DNA from: JBELMB01 sp042088665
GTDB lineage: Bacteria > Pseudomonadota > Alphaproteobacteria > Rhodobacterales > Rhodobacteraceae
Length of the DNA: 26,206 nucleotides
Assembly: GCA_042088665.1 (NCBI GenBank)
Contig: JBELMB010000063.1
Location: 1 to 26,206, forward strand
Direction: 5' to 3'
Below are positions 14,708-22,445 of this stretch, piece after piece (positions within the stretch are counted from its first letter, which is position 1; every line of letters begins with the position of its first letter). Below the pieces are notes generated by a model. The model ran no database searches. It had not been told where the DNA came from and worked only from the letters and a program-made list of their open reading frames with translations. The position numbers and the translations under genes are program-made.

Positions 14708-15514
14708 CTATCTGATCAATGTCCGCGCAAACGCGGGCCTTTTGGGCGCGCCACTGCCCAAGTGCCTGTTTAGCTTGCGATTGATCAGGCCGAAGACGCC
14801 GATGATCACAAGCGTTACAAGGATGAAGTAACCCGCGAGAATGGGATAGGGCACAAATGGGTTGAAGGTTTTGTCGGCGAAATACGTCGCATAATATAGC
14901 GCGTCGCCCTTTTGCTGCCGGGCGGGAAAGCCGCTTAGAAAAACCAGCGTCGTGGCATGAAAGAGGAATATGGCTTCGTTTGTGTATGCAGGCCAGGCCA
15001 ACCGCAACATCGTGGGCCACGTGATCTTGCGGAACCGTTTCCAGCCGGTGAACCCATAGGCATCCGCGGCCTCCATATCGCCCTTTGGCACGGATTGCAG
15101 CGCGCCGTAAAAGATCTCTCCGGCATAGGCGGCGGTGTTCAGGAACAGGACGATCAGCGCGCCAAGCCACGCAGAACTGAGCGCGTTGAACATGGGTGAG
15201 ATCTGCTTGAGGCTCAGGAATGCGAAATAGGCAAAGAAGAACTGGATGAACAGCGGGCTGCCCCGGAAGACAAAGATGAACCATTCCGAAGGTTTGCGCA
15301 GCGCCGGGTTGCCAGAGGCCTTCCCCAGCGCCACCGCCGTGGCCAGAAAGAATCCGCAGATCAGTGCGACAATGCCGAAATAGACGTTCAGGATCATCCC
15401 CGAACCGATCAGTGTAAACTGTTGGCAGAGCGTAAAATCCTCTCTCGGCAACAACCGCTCGCCGATGCCAATCGAGCGCAGCGCATAAAAGCCGATTGTC
15501 TCCCAACAGCTCAT
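14708..15514 (-). CDS. ABC transporter permease, polar amino acid type (HisM/ArtM-like)
   Basis: A 268-residue inner-membrane subunit of a polar-amino-acid (PAAT, His/Glu/Arg/opine) ABC importer. The ATG at 15514 has AAAGGA upstream and overlaps the preceding permease's stop by four bases (ATGA). About five membrane helices are visible. Marks of the family are FVFRGSPLFIQFFFAYF, the RGTP-like segment near the first helices, and the cytoplasmic coupling loop ALQSVPKGDMEAADAYGFTGWKRFRKITWP, which docks on the ATPase. AIFLFHATTLVFL follows. The N-terminal stretch MSCWETIGFYALRSIGIGERLLPREDFTLCQQ before the first helix is longer than usual and has two Cys residues. It works with the permease encoded just upstream and with the ATPase and binding protein encoded 3 kb away. 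Confidence 0.9.
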   Translation of the reverse strand: MSCWETIGFYALRSIGIGERLLPREDFTLCQQFTLIGSGMILNVYFGIVALICGFFLATAVALGKASGNPALRKPSEWFIFVFRGSPLFIQFFFAYFAFLSLKQISPMFNALSSAWLGALIVLFLNTAAYAGEIFYGALQSVPKGDMEAADAYGFTGWKRFRKITWPTMLRLAWPAYTNEAIFLFHATTLVFLSGFPARQQKGDALYYATYFADKTFNPFVPYPILAGYFILVTLVIIGVFGLINRKLNRHLGSGAPKRPAFARTLIR

Positions 15515-16392
15515 GCCGCTTTCCTTTGCGCTTCGCCCGCCACGGTGGCCTGACCCCGTGTCAGCCGGGCCATGACCCGCGCCAGCACCTTTTCGGACAC
15601 CCAGGTGAACAGCAGGTAAAACACCAGCAGACCAAGGAAGTACCACATCCGCCAGTCCCCATGCGGATAGTCGGTAAAGCGCGCGGATTTTGCGCCACCC
15701 AACTCGCGCGCCCAATAGACGATGTCCTCGACCCCCAGCAGGAACAAAAGCGGCGTCGCCTTGATCAGGACCATCCACAGGTTTGACAGGCCGGGCAGGG
15801 CATAGACCCACATCTGTGGCACGAGGATCCGCCAGAAACACTGTCGCCGGCTCATGCCGTAGGCTTCGGCGGTCTCCAGTTGCGCGCGCGGGACGGCCGT
15901 CATGGCACCAAAAAGGACGTTTGCTGCAAAAGCGCCGAAAACGATGGCAAAGGTGAGCACCGCAAGGAAAAAGCCATAGGTCTCATGCACCCATTGCTCC
16001 GCGGTGCCCAGAGGCAGCTTTGCCTCCGGGCAGACGACAAAATCATTGCCCTGCCGGATGGGCTGCTCCCATCCGGGGCATTTCACGCTGTGTCTCAGCC
16101 ATTCAAAGAACTGGTCCAGCGCGATCACGAAGAACAGGAAAAAGGCGATGTCCGGCACACCGCGCACGATGGCGATATAGCCGCGTCCGAGCAGGTTGAC
16201 GGGCAAAAACGGCGCTCGCGCCGCCGATGCCCCGGCAAACCCGAAGGCCAGCGCAGTTGGGGCGGTGATTGCCAACAGCAAAAGCACCGTGCCCACCGAC
16301 CAGTAAAGCGCCATATGCTTTGGCGTGGTCATGTAACATGCCAGCCAGGACAGGCTGGAAACAGTGTCAGGATCTGCGCAAAAGTTGAACAT
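15511..16392 (-). CDS. ABC transporter permease, polar amino acid type (HisQ-like)
   Basis: A 293-residue permease partner of the downstream gene. Family features are YIAIVRGVPDIAFFLFFVIALDQFF (the RGTP-like motif reads RGVP) and the coupling loop GAMTAVPRAQLETAEAYGMSRRQCFWRILVP. WMVLIKATPLLFLLGVEDIVYWA follows. An insertion between helices, about WLRHSVKCPGWEQPIRQG and on to PLGTAEQW, forms a larger periplasmic loop than typical, with two Cys residues (VKCPG, VVCPEA) that could be disulfide-bonded. The 210-base region upstream, shared with the divergent FAD oxidoreductase, must contain its promoter, so the permeases are probably transcribed separately from the binding protein. Confidence 0.9.
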   Translation of the reverse strand: MFNFCADPDTVSSLSWLACYMTTPKHMALYWSVGTVLLLLAITAPTALAFGFAGASAARAPFLPVNLLGRGYIAIVRGVPDIAFFLFFVIALDQFFEWLRHSVKCPGWEQPIRQGNDFVVCPEAKLPLGTAEQWVHETYGFFLAVLTFAIVFGAFAANVLFGAMTAVPRAQLETAEAYGMSRRQCFWRILVPQMWVYALPGLSNLWMVLIKATPLLFLLGVEDIVYWARELGGAKSARFTDYPHGDWRMWYFLGLLVFYLLFTWVSEKVLARVMARLTRGQATVAGEAQRKAA

Positions 16393-16602
16393 CGGTTTCC
16401 GCTCGTTCCGGTCAGAGAAGCCAATGCACCCTGCGCTGTCAATGCGAACCGGTCAGGACCAAACGACAGTGTTGCCTCGCGGTCCCGACTGCGCGTCATT
16501 TCGGCGGTTGGGGCGGTCTTGAGGCGGAGGCGCGCAGGGGCAGGGCGCCTTGTCTTGGGCCACTGGGGCGGTCATCCTGCTGGAGCAAAAAGGGAGAGGT
16601 GA

Positions 16603-17694
16603 ATGGCTGGGCAGAGGGTGATCGTGGTCGGTGCGGGCATGTTGGGCGCGCAGGCGGCCTTTCGGCTGCAATCTGCCGGGGCAGAGGTCGTGGTGATCGA
16701 CGCGCAGGGCGCTGGCGGGGCGGCGACACCGGCCTCTTTTGGCTGGATCAACGCCAGTTACTATCTCGATGACCACCATCTGGCCCTGCGTTGCGAAGGC
16801 ATGTCCGCGTGGCACCGTCTCATGGCGGATCTGCCGCTGCCGGTGGTGCGTTCGGGCGCGCTCAGTTGGGAGCTGGAAGGCGATGCGCTGGACGCCGAAC
16901 GTTTCAACCTGACGGAACGCGGCTATGCGGTCGAGGCAGTGGACGCCGCGCGTTTTGCCGCGCTGGCCCCGGCGGTGGGGCCGGTGCCGGAACGCGGCCT
17001 GTGGTATCCCGAAGAGATGGCCGCCGAGTCCGGGACTGTGACGCAGATCTTGCTGCAGGCGGCGGTGGCGCAGGGCGCGCGGATCGTGTCCGGTGTGCCC
17101 GTCACGGCCCTGCAGGCGCAGGGCGGGCGTATCACCGGGGTGGCTACGGATCTGGGCACGCTCACCGGGGATGCGGTTGTGCTCTGCGCTGGCGTCCAGA
17201 CAGAGCGCCTTCTGGCGCCGCTTGGGATCGCGCTGCCGCTGGTCCCGCGGCCTGCCTTGGTGTTGCGCACCGCGCCGCTGGACCCTTTTCTCTCGCCGAT
17301 TCTCGTCAGTCCGGAGGGCGAGATCCGGCAGCTTCCCGATGGCAGCCTGTTGATGCCGGCCACCGTTGGGCATCAGGGGGACAGCGCTGAACGGGTGCTC
17401 TCCACCGTTGAGGAGGCGATCAGCGCGGCGATGGCGCGCCTTCAGGCGGTTTTTCCCGACGTGCCGCTCCAGATTGCCGAGACGCGCATGGCTTACAGGC
17501 CTTTTCCGGTGGATGGCTTGCCGGTTCTGGGCCAAGCGGCCGAGGGGCTGACCGTCGCGGTCATGCATTCCGGCATCACGCTGGGCGCGCTGGTGGGGGA
17601 GCTTCTGGCAACAGAAGTGCTTCAGGGGCCGAGCAACGACAGCACGCGCTGGTTGGCCCCGTATCGGCCCGACCGGTTTGCGGAGCCCGCCTGA
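16603..17694 (+). CDS. FAD-dependent oxidoreductase, D-amino-acid oxidase (DAO) family
   Basis: A 363-residue flavoprotein of the DAO fold, with members that oxidise D-amino acids, glycine, sarcosine and other secondary or primary amines. VIVVGAGMLGAQAAFRL at 6-22 holds the FAD-binding GxGxxG at 10-15, and the acidic end of the second strand is VVVID. The C-terminal flavin segment is FPVDGLPVLGQAAEGLTVAVMHSGITLGALVGELLA. GGGAGAGG-like ribosome-binding sequence (GGGAGAGG) lies just before the ATG. It is the only plus-strand gene within a roughly 13-kb run of minus-strand genes, and sits between the binding-protein gene and the permease genes of one ABC importer. The likely reading is that it acts on an imported amino acid or amine; the substrate cannot be named. 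It is a different subfamily from the PuuB-like oxidase. Confidence 0.85.
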   Translation: MAGQRVIVVGAGMLGAQAAFRLQSAGAEVVVIDAQGAGGAATPASFGWINASYYLDDHHLALRCEGMSAWHRLMADLPLPVVRSGALSWELEGDALDAERFNLTERGYAVEAVDAARFAALAPAVGPVPERGLWYPEEMAAESGTVTQILLQAAVAQGARIVSGVPVTALQAQGGRITGVATDLGTLTGDAVVLCAGVQTERLLAPLGIALPLVPRPALVLRTAPLDPFLSPILVSPEGEIRQLPDGSLLMPATVGHQGDSAERVLSTVEEAISAAMARLQAVFPDVPLQIAETRMAYRPFPVDGLPVLGQAAEGLTVAVMHSGITLGALVGELLATEVLQGPSNDSTRWLAPYRPDRFAEPA

Positions 17695-17776
17695 CCGAGG
17701 CGATCCTGTGCCGGCACAAGCCCTCGCCGCAGTCGGACCCGGGGCAACGCCCGCTGAAGGCGCAACTTACGAAAAA

Positions 17777-17800
17777 ACGGGCCCCGCCACCGGAGCCCGT
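17777..17800 (-). terminator. Rho-independent terminator of the binding-protein gene
   Basis: Read on the minus strand, ACGGGCTCC, loop GGTGGC and GGGGCCCGT form a 9-bp stem with one G-T wobble, followed directly by a run of six T. It lies about 130 bases after the binding-protein stop codon. The plus strand has no T-run after the hairpin, so it is directional and ends the ATPase/binding-protein transcript before the plus-strand oxidoreductase. Confidence 0.8.
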
Positions 17801-17927
17801 TCAACGGCCAAACGGTTTCGACACCTCGCATCGCGCGAAAGAGACGTGCCGTGATGGGCGGTCTCCTGCGGGTGTCATTTTGGTCAGACTGATCTCAACC
17901 TGTCCCGGCGCACGGCCCGGCGCGGGT

Positions 17928-18668
17928 TTAGAACGTCTCGCCGATTTCCCACTTTTCGATGAGCGCGTTGAGCGAGCCGTCGTCTTTCATCGACTGGATG
18001 GCCGCGTCAAACTTTTCGCGCAACGCGCCGTCGCTTTCGCGCAGGCCCATGCCAACACCGCCGCCGATCAGAACGCTTTCACCCACCAGCGCCAGTTCCG
18101 CGTCTTCGTCGGCCACGGGGCTCAGATAGGCCTTGTCGGCAAGGACCGCGTCCACTTCACCGCTGCGCACGGCTGCGATGGTCTCATCCGGGGTTGCGAA
18201 TTCCAGCAGGGTCGCGCCGGTTTCAGCGATGAAAGAGGCCTGGATCGTGTTGGACTGCGCCGCAAAGACACCGCCTTCAAGGTCGATCTCCGTGCCTTCC
18301 ATGGCGAGGAAGGCAGAGGGGTCAGGCTGCGTGTAACGCTGAGTGAAATCAATCACTTCGTCGCGCTCATCGGTGATCGACATGCCCGCGATGATGGTGT
18401 CGTAGTTGCCCGACACGAGATTGGGGATGATTGAATCCCATTCGTTGGTCACCCATTCGCAGGTCAGCTCGGCGCGGGCGCAAAGCTCGTCGCCCAATTC
18501 GCGCTCGAACCCGTCCACTTCACCGGCATCGTTGATGAAGTTATACGGGGCATAGGCGCCCTCCGTGCCCATGCGCACGACGGAATGTCCGTCTGCCCAT
18601 GCGGCCCCGGACAAGGCCGTGCCAATCAAAAGGGCAACGGTCGTCGCTCCGATCGAGAAGGTGTTCAT
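17928..18668 (-). CDS. ABC transporter substrate-binding protein, polar amino acid type
   Basis: A 246-residue periplasmic binding protein of the SBP_bac_3 family. Residues 1-25 are a signal peptide (MNTFSIGATTVALLIGTALS, cleavage after AWA). The mature protein opens with VVRMGTEGAYAPYNFINDAGEVDGFERELGDEL, the canonical start for amino-acid and opine binders. AGMSITDERDEVIDFTQRY near 94-112 contains the conserved Arg that usually binds the ligand's carboxylate, which points to an amino acid or a carboxylated amine. Three Cys residues are seen (ELCARAELTCEW has two). It lies 64 bases after the ATPase gene on the same strand. TTCTCCC just outside the start reads as GGGAGAA on the coding strand, a good ribosome-binding site. 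Confidence 0.93.
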   Translation of the reverse strand: MNTFSIGATTVALLIGTALSGAAWADGHSVVRMGTEGAYAPYNFINDAGEVDGFERELGDELCARAELTCEWVTNEWDSIIPNLVSGNYDTIIAGMSITDERDEVIDFTQRYTQPDPSAFLAMEGTEIDLEGGVFAAQSNTIQASFIAETGATLLEFATPDETIAAVRSGEVDAVLADKAYLSPVADEDAELALVGESVLIGGGVGMGLRESDGALREKFDAAIQSMKDDGSLNALIEKWEIGETF

Positions 18669-18732
18669 ATGTTTCTCCCTTGTTTTCGGGCGGTCGTCGC
18701 GCCCAATTCATTGCAAGACGGGCAGCGCCGCC

Positions 18733-19506
18733 TCACGCTTGTACGGTTGACTTCAGAAAGCCCTGAAGCCGCTCCGATTTCGGCGCGCCAAAGAGGCGCT
18801 CTGGCGGGCCCTGTTCCTCGACGAGGCCCTGATGCAGGAACACGACCGTGTCGCTCACGTCGCGGGCCATCCTCATGTCGTGGGTGACGATCAACATGGT
18901 CCGACCTTCTTCGGCCAAAGCCTTGATCACCTTGATAACTTCCTGTTCAAGCTCGGGGTCCAGCGCGCTTGTCGGTTCGTCGAAAAGCAGCGCCTCGGGT
19001 TCCATGCACAGCGCACGCGCGATGGCCGCGCGCTGCTGCTGACCACCGGAGAGCTGCGCGGGATAGGCGTCGCATTTGTCGCCGATCCCGACTTTGTCGA
19101 GATAGCCGCGCGCGGCGGCCTCGACCTCGTCCCGGGGGCGCCCGAGGACCGTCACGGGCGCTTCCATCACGTTTTGCAGGATGGTCATATGCGCCCAAAG
19201 GTTGAACTGCTGAAACACCATGGACAGATTGGTCCGGATCCGCAGCACCTGCGCCGCGTCGGCAGAGCGCCGCGCCGCGCCCGCGCCTTTCCAGCGCACA
19301 GGTTCTCCCTTGAACAGGATGTCGCCTTGCTGGCTGTCTTCCAAAAGGTTGCAGCAGCGCAAAAGCGTGGATTTGCCCGATCCGGACGATCCGATAAGCG
19401 AGACCACATCGCCCCGCGCGGCGCTGATATCGACGCCCTTGAGCACCTCCAACGCGCCATAGGCCTTGTGCAGGTTGCGGATTTCGATGACGAGTGAGTC
19501 TGACAC
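18733..19506 (-). CDS. ABC transporter ATP-binding protein, polar amino acid type (HisP/GlnQ-like)
   Basis: A 257-residue ATPase from the GTG at 19506; GAGG stands six bases upstream and earlier in-frame starts would add a basic, non-homologous tail. Walker A GSSGSGKST is at 39-47, the Q-loop in FQQFNLW near 98-104, the signature LSGGQQQR at 152-159, Walker B LLFDEP at 173-178, then TSALDPEL (D-loop) and the switch His209 in VTHDM. ALEVLKGVDISAARGDVVSLIG and GFLKSTVQA at the end are family-typical. An insertion near 72-88 (KGAGAARRSADAAQV) is also seen in HisP-type ATPases. It powers the importer formed with the binding protein and two permeases nearby. A 95-base gap separates it from the PhnD-like gene upstream. 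Confidence 0.94.
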   Translation of the reverse strand: MSDSLVIEIRNLHKAYGALEVLKGVDISAARGDVVSLIGSSGSGKSTLLRCCNLLEDSQQGDILFKGEPVRWKGAGAARRSADAAQVLRIRTNLSMVFQQFNLWAHMTILQNVMEAPVTVLGRPRDEVEAAARGYLDKVGIGDKCDAYPAQLSGGQQQRAAIARALCMEPEALLFDEPTSALDPELEQEVIKVIKALAEEGRTMLIVTHDMRMARDVSDTVVFLHQGLVEEQGPPERLFGAPKSERLQGFLKSTVQA

Positions 19507-19601
19507 GTCCGGCCTCAAGTGGTCAGGATGACGGCTATCAAGGCGCAATCCGCGAAGCTTGGCAAGAGGGGCGTTGCGGTTATCGCGTGCCAAACGTCGC
19601 G

Positions 19602-20342
19602 TCAGCCCGGTGGCGGCGATGGGATAGGCAGCGCGAGATAGGCCTCTGCCGCAACCTGTGTGACACCGCAAAGGCCAAGCCGCTTGCGCGTTTGTGCAGG
19701 CAGGGCCGCCAGCGCGCCGTCGAGCGCCGCAAAAAGCGGTGCAGGGTCGGTTTGCAGTGCGGAGATATAGGGCAGGGCAGGGGTGGGCGTTGTGCGGTCA
19801 AAGATGTTCAACGCGGCAAGGAGGTCGGGGGCGCCTTGGGCCACCAATTGCAAGGTCACGGCATCTACGGCCGCAAAATCGGCCTTTCCTGTGGCAACGG
19901 CCGCCATGGAGGCAAAATGCGCGCCGGTGAACTGCACGGCGCGCGGGGCGATGCCCGCCTTGGTCATATGCGCGAGCGGCGCGGCCCATCCGGACTGTGA
20001 GAGCCCCTCGTTGACCGCCATCACGCCACCTGTCAGCGCAAGCAGGCCACGGGTGTCGCCCTTTCGGCGCAGGAACTGGCTGAAGTACATTCCGGGCGGG
20101 CAGTCGGGCAAGTCATGCACCGGCGTCGCCACGAGCCGAACCCTATCCCGCAGACTGGCCCGGTAGGGCAGCCCGCAGGTCTGTGCCAACAAAAGTTCAG
20201 GGGATTGCCAGATGTCCCAGAGATCCCCATCGCGGGTCAACGCATCTGGCGCATCGGGCAACCTCGTCACGATCTCTTGCCAGAACTGGTCCGTCTCGGC
20301 CCGAAGCCAAGGCAGGTCGTACATCGGCAGAGCCGCGATCAT
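19602..20342 (-). CDS. PhnD-like phosphate/phosphonate-binding fold protein lacking a signal peptide
   Basis: A 246-residue protein of the phosphate/phosphite/phosphonate binding-protein (PhnD) superfamily. TGAHFASMAAVATGKADFAAV at 139-159, followed by DAVTLQLVAQGAPDL, is the typical PhnD ligand-site region, and LLAQTCGLPYRASL at 51-64 is the other shared segment. There is no signal peptide or lipobox: the chain starts with the first beta strand, MIAALPMYDLPWL. It therefore appears to be cytoplasmic, unlike a transporter subunit, and has no matching phosphonate permease here. The start overlaps the upstream TerB-like gene's stop by four bases (ATGA). A cytoplasmic sensor or a folate/thiamine-precursor-like ligand binder is possible; no function is assigned. 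Confidence 0.8.
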   Translation of the reverse strand: MIAALPMYDLPWLRAETDQFWQEIVTRLPDAPDALTRDGDLWDIWQSPELLLAQTCGLPYRASLRDRVRLVATPVHDLPDCPPGMYFSQFLRRKGDTRGLLALTGGVMAVNEGLSQSGWAAPLAHMTKAGIAPRAVQFTGAHFASMAAVATGKADFAAVDAVTLQLVAQGAPDLLAALNIFDRTTPTPALPYISALQTDPAPLFAALDGALAALPAQTRKRLGLCGVTQVAAEAYLALPIPSPPPG

Positions 20343-20779
20343 CCCCGCTTTTCAACGCGTTGACGGGCCAACGCGCTGTCGCGGTCCGAGATCCCCAACA
20401 AGTTGGACACCAGCCGCAAAAGCGCATCTTCTTCGGCTTCGCGTTTGCCGTCGGCCAGCACCACTTGCCACAGCGCCTCGATCACGGCCATGCGTTCCTC
20501 AAAGGGCACCGCGTCCTTGATCGCGCGGGTAAAGCGCACCGTGTCGGGTGCCTCTGCCTCCAGCACTTCGGCCTTGCTGCGCAGCTCCGTGGTTTCCCCC
20601 GGGCTGAGCTTGTAACGTGCGGTCAGGATCTGGTCGATGCGCTGCCGTTCCTCGCTGTCGAAATGGCCGTCGGTGCGGGCCACCCGCACAAGGAGGGCGG
20701 TCAGCGCAAGACGCGCGTCGGTGTCGGGCAGGGGCGCAGGTTGCGGGGCCGTCAGGCGGGAGAGAAGGTCTGCAAACAT
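20339..20779 (-). CDS. TerB-like (tellurite resistance TerB family) protein, copy 1
   Basis: A 146-residue all-helical TerB-like protein, cytoplasmic, from the ATG at 20779. Two acidic segments mark the family: VARTDGHFDSEERQRIDQIL at 33-52 and VVLADGKREAEEDALLRLVS at 106-125, which resemble metal-binding helix-loop-helix turns (DGxF.xEE and DGxxxxEED). In the family such proteins are linked to tellurite resistance or membrane-stress complexes, and many stand-alone copies have unknown roles. It has no other ter genes around it. It overlaps the PhnD-like gene by four bases and follows a related TerB-like gene by 48 bases, so the three look like one unit. Confidence 0.8.
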   Translation of the reverse strand: MFADLLSRLTAPQPAPLPDTDARLALTALLVRVARTDGHFDSEERQRIDQILTARYKLSPGETTELRSKAEVLEAEAPDTVRFTRAIKDAVPFEERMAVIEALWQVVLADGKREAEEDALLRLVSNLLGISDRDSALARQRVEKRG

Positions 20780-20827
20780 AGCCTGCGATATAGGGGGCCT
20801 GTGGGCAAAGAACAAACGCTTGCGCGT

Positions 20828-21271
20828 TCAGGGGATGACAACCGCGGCGCGGGCCGCCTCGGAATCGTCGCGCGTGACGCCCAGGTGGGTCTCGACAAGA
20901 TCGACGAGGGCGGCTTCGCGCTCGTCGGTGATGCCATCGGCAAGCGCCACCTTCCAGAGGGCCTGTACCGCGTCAAGGCGGTGCGCGTAATCCACGTGGT
21001 CGCGAATCACATCCGCCAGATCGGCGTCCTCCGCGACGGTCTGGGCCAGCCGTTCGCAGGTGGCCCGCATCTTGGCGGCCTCGATCGGGTTGAGATCGTT
21101 CCACGAGGCGAGGATGCGGTCGATTTGTTCAATTTCCTCAAAGAGATAAGCGCGGTCTGCCATGGCGATGCGCACCAGAAGCGTGCCCATTGCGTAGACC
21201 GCGTCCATTTCAGGCAAGGGGGCCCGCGCTGGGGGCTTTGATTTGAACAGAGCGGTGAGGTGTTCGAACAT
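20828..21271 (-). CDS. TerB-like (tellurite resistance TerB family) protein, copy 2
   Basis: A 147-residue paralogue of the next gene, sharing its N-terminal MFxxLxxLxxxxPxPxAPLP start, the paired acidic turns and the C-terminal helix. The second turn is intact (ALADGITDEREAALVDLVET-like, at 109-128), while the first reads MADRAYLFEEIEQIDRIL and lacks the DG of copy 1, so a metal site there may be weakened. ATG 21271 is used; an ATG four codons upstream is possible. TerB copies in tandem with slightly different acidic turns suggest a heterodimer or divided sensing role, by inference only. The 154 bases upstream, to rlmJ's end, would hold the promoter of the trio. Confidence 0.8.
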   Translation of the reverse strand: MFEHLTALFKSKPPARAPLPEMDAVYAMGTLLVRIAMADRAYLFEEIEQIDRILASWNDLNPIEAAKMRATCERLAQTVAEDADLADVIRDHVDYAHRLDAVQALWKVALADGITDEREAALVDLVETHLGVTRDDSEAARAAVVIP

Positions 21272-21425
21272 GGCAGGTCTCATTTCGGTGCCTCGGGCGG
21301 TGGCCCTGCAGCAGACTGCGTGATAAAACAAATACTTGGCGCAGATCGGACCGGTTGGAAAGGCTCTTTTGAGAGGCCCGGAATGCACCTTTGTCGTTAA
21401 CACATGCGTTGCAAAAGGGGCAGCC

Positions 21426-22196
21426 TCAGTCGAAGAGCGCGCGCATCCGGGCCTGATGTGCCTCCAATCCCCATGGTGGGTTGATGACAAAGAGCCCAGA
21501 GCCGACCATGCGGTGCCCGGGTCGCGAGGGGGGGAAACCCACTTCGTCGGTGAGGGCTTCGGGATGCTGCGCTTGCAACTGGGCGATCATGGCGCCGTGC
21601 GTGGCGTCGCGCAGCACCGGATACCACAGCAGGATCACGCCAACAGGCCATTTGCGCGTCACCGTGGCGAGGAACCGCGGCAGGGTGTCATAATCGGTCT
21701 TGATCTCCCAGCTCGGGTCGATCAGCATCAGGCCCCGGCGCGGTTCGGGCGGTGTGAGCGACTGCGCAAGCGCAAAGCCATCTTGTTGATAAACTTGGGT
21801 GTTTGGAGCACGCAAGGCGCTGCGCAGGGCTGCGTGCTCCTGCGGATGCAGTTCTGCGAGGGACAAGCGGTCCTCATCGCGCAACAGGGTTTGCGCGATG
21901 AGCGGAGAGCCGGGATAAGCGCGGGGGCCGTGGGTTTGACGGGTCTGGGCAAGGACCGCACCATAGGGGTGGTCTGGCGGCAACCGGTCGGCATGTGCCT
22001 CGACCCCGGCGGCGGCCTCGCCGGTTTTTTGCGCGGCAGCGTCGCTCAGGTCATACAACCCGCGGCCCGCGTGCGTCTCGATATAGCTGAGCGGCTTGGG
22101 TTTGCGCGTGAGGTAAGACAGACACCAGGCGAGGGCCGTGTGCTTGTGCACATCCGCAAGGTTCCCGGCGTGGAAAGCATGTTGGTAAGAAAGCAT
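21426..22196 (-). CDS. rlmJ: 23S rRNA (adenine(2030)-N6)-methyltransferase
   Basis: A 256-residue RlmJ-family methyltransferase that methylates A2030 of 23S rRNA using S-adenosylmethionine. The ATG at 22196 gives the diagnostic N-terminus MLSYQHAFHAGNLADVHKH. YIETHAGRGLYDL at 38-50 is the SAM-binding loop. GLMLIDPSWEIKTDY at 155-169 is motif IV with D160; E. coli has DPPYE there, whereas this protein reads DPSWE. GSGLFVINPPWGLE closes the family pattern. The length is slightly below that of the E. coli enzyme. Upstream lie 249 bases without a recognisable gene before the DUF2306-type gene ends. Confidence 0.92.
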   Translation of the reverse strand: MLSYQHAFHAGNLADVHKHTALAWCLSYLTRKPKPLSYIETHAGRGLYDLSDAAAQKTGEAAAGVEAHADRLPPDHPYGAVLAQTRQTHGPRAYPGSPLIAQTLLRDEDRLSLAELHPQEHAALRSALRAPNTQVYQQDGFALAQSLTPPEPRRGLMLIDPSWEIKTDYDTLPRFLATVTRKWPVGVILLWYPVLRDATHGAMIAQLQAQHPEALTDEVGFPPSRPGHRMVGSGLFVINPPWGLEAHQARMRALFD

Positions 22197-22445
22197 GAAA
22201 GCTGCGTACGCCGGGGCGCAACAGGGGGCAAGCTTGGTTTTGGCCGGGGTGTTTGCTGCGCGATAACGGGCAATTGGTGCAAAACACGCGCCATTTGGTA
22301 CATATTGCTCACTGTCTCCTGCGAACGCCATGGGCGTACTGGCAGGATTTCGGGAAGTTTCGGCACAAAGTCTAGTCGTCGGAGTTTTTCACCGATATCG
22401 GCCGTTTTTGGCACAGATTGATTTTGGACAGCGACTGACCTTGCG

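Noticed and set aside
14568..15506. Upstream extension of the small membrane-protein frame to 375 codons
   Set aside because: The extension overlaps the ABC permease in another frame on the same strand. Only the last 62 codons have a start with a ribosome-binding site and free space.
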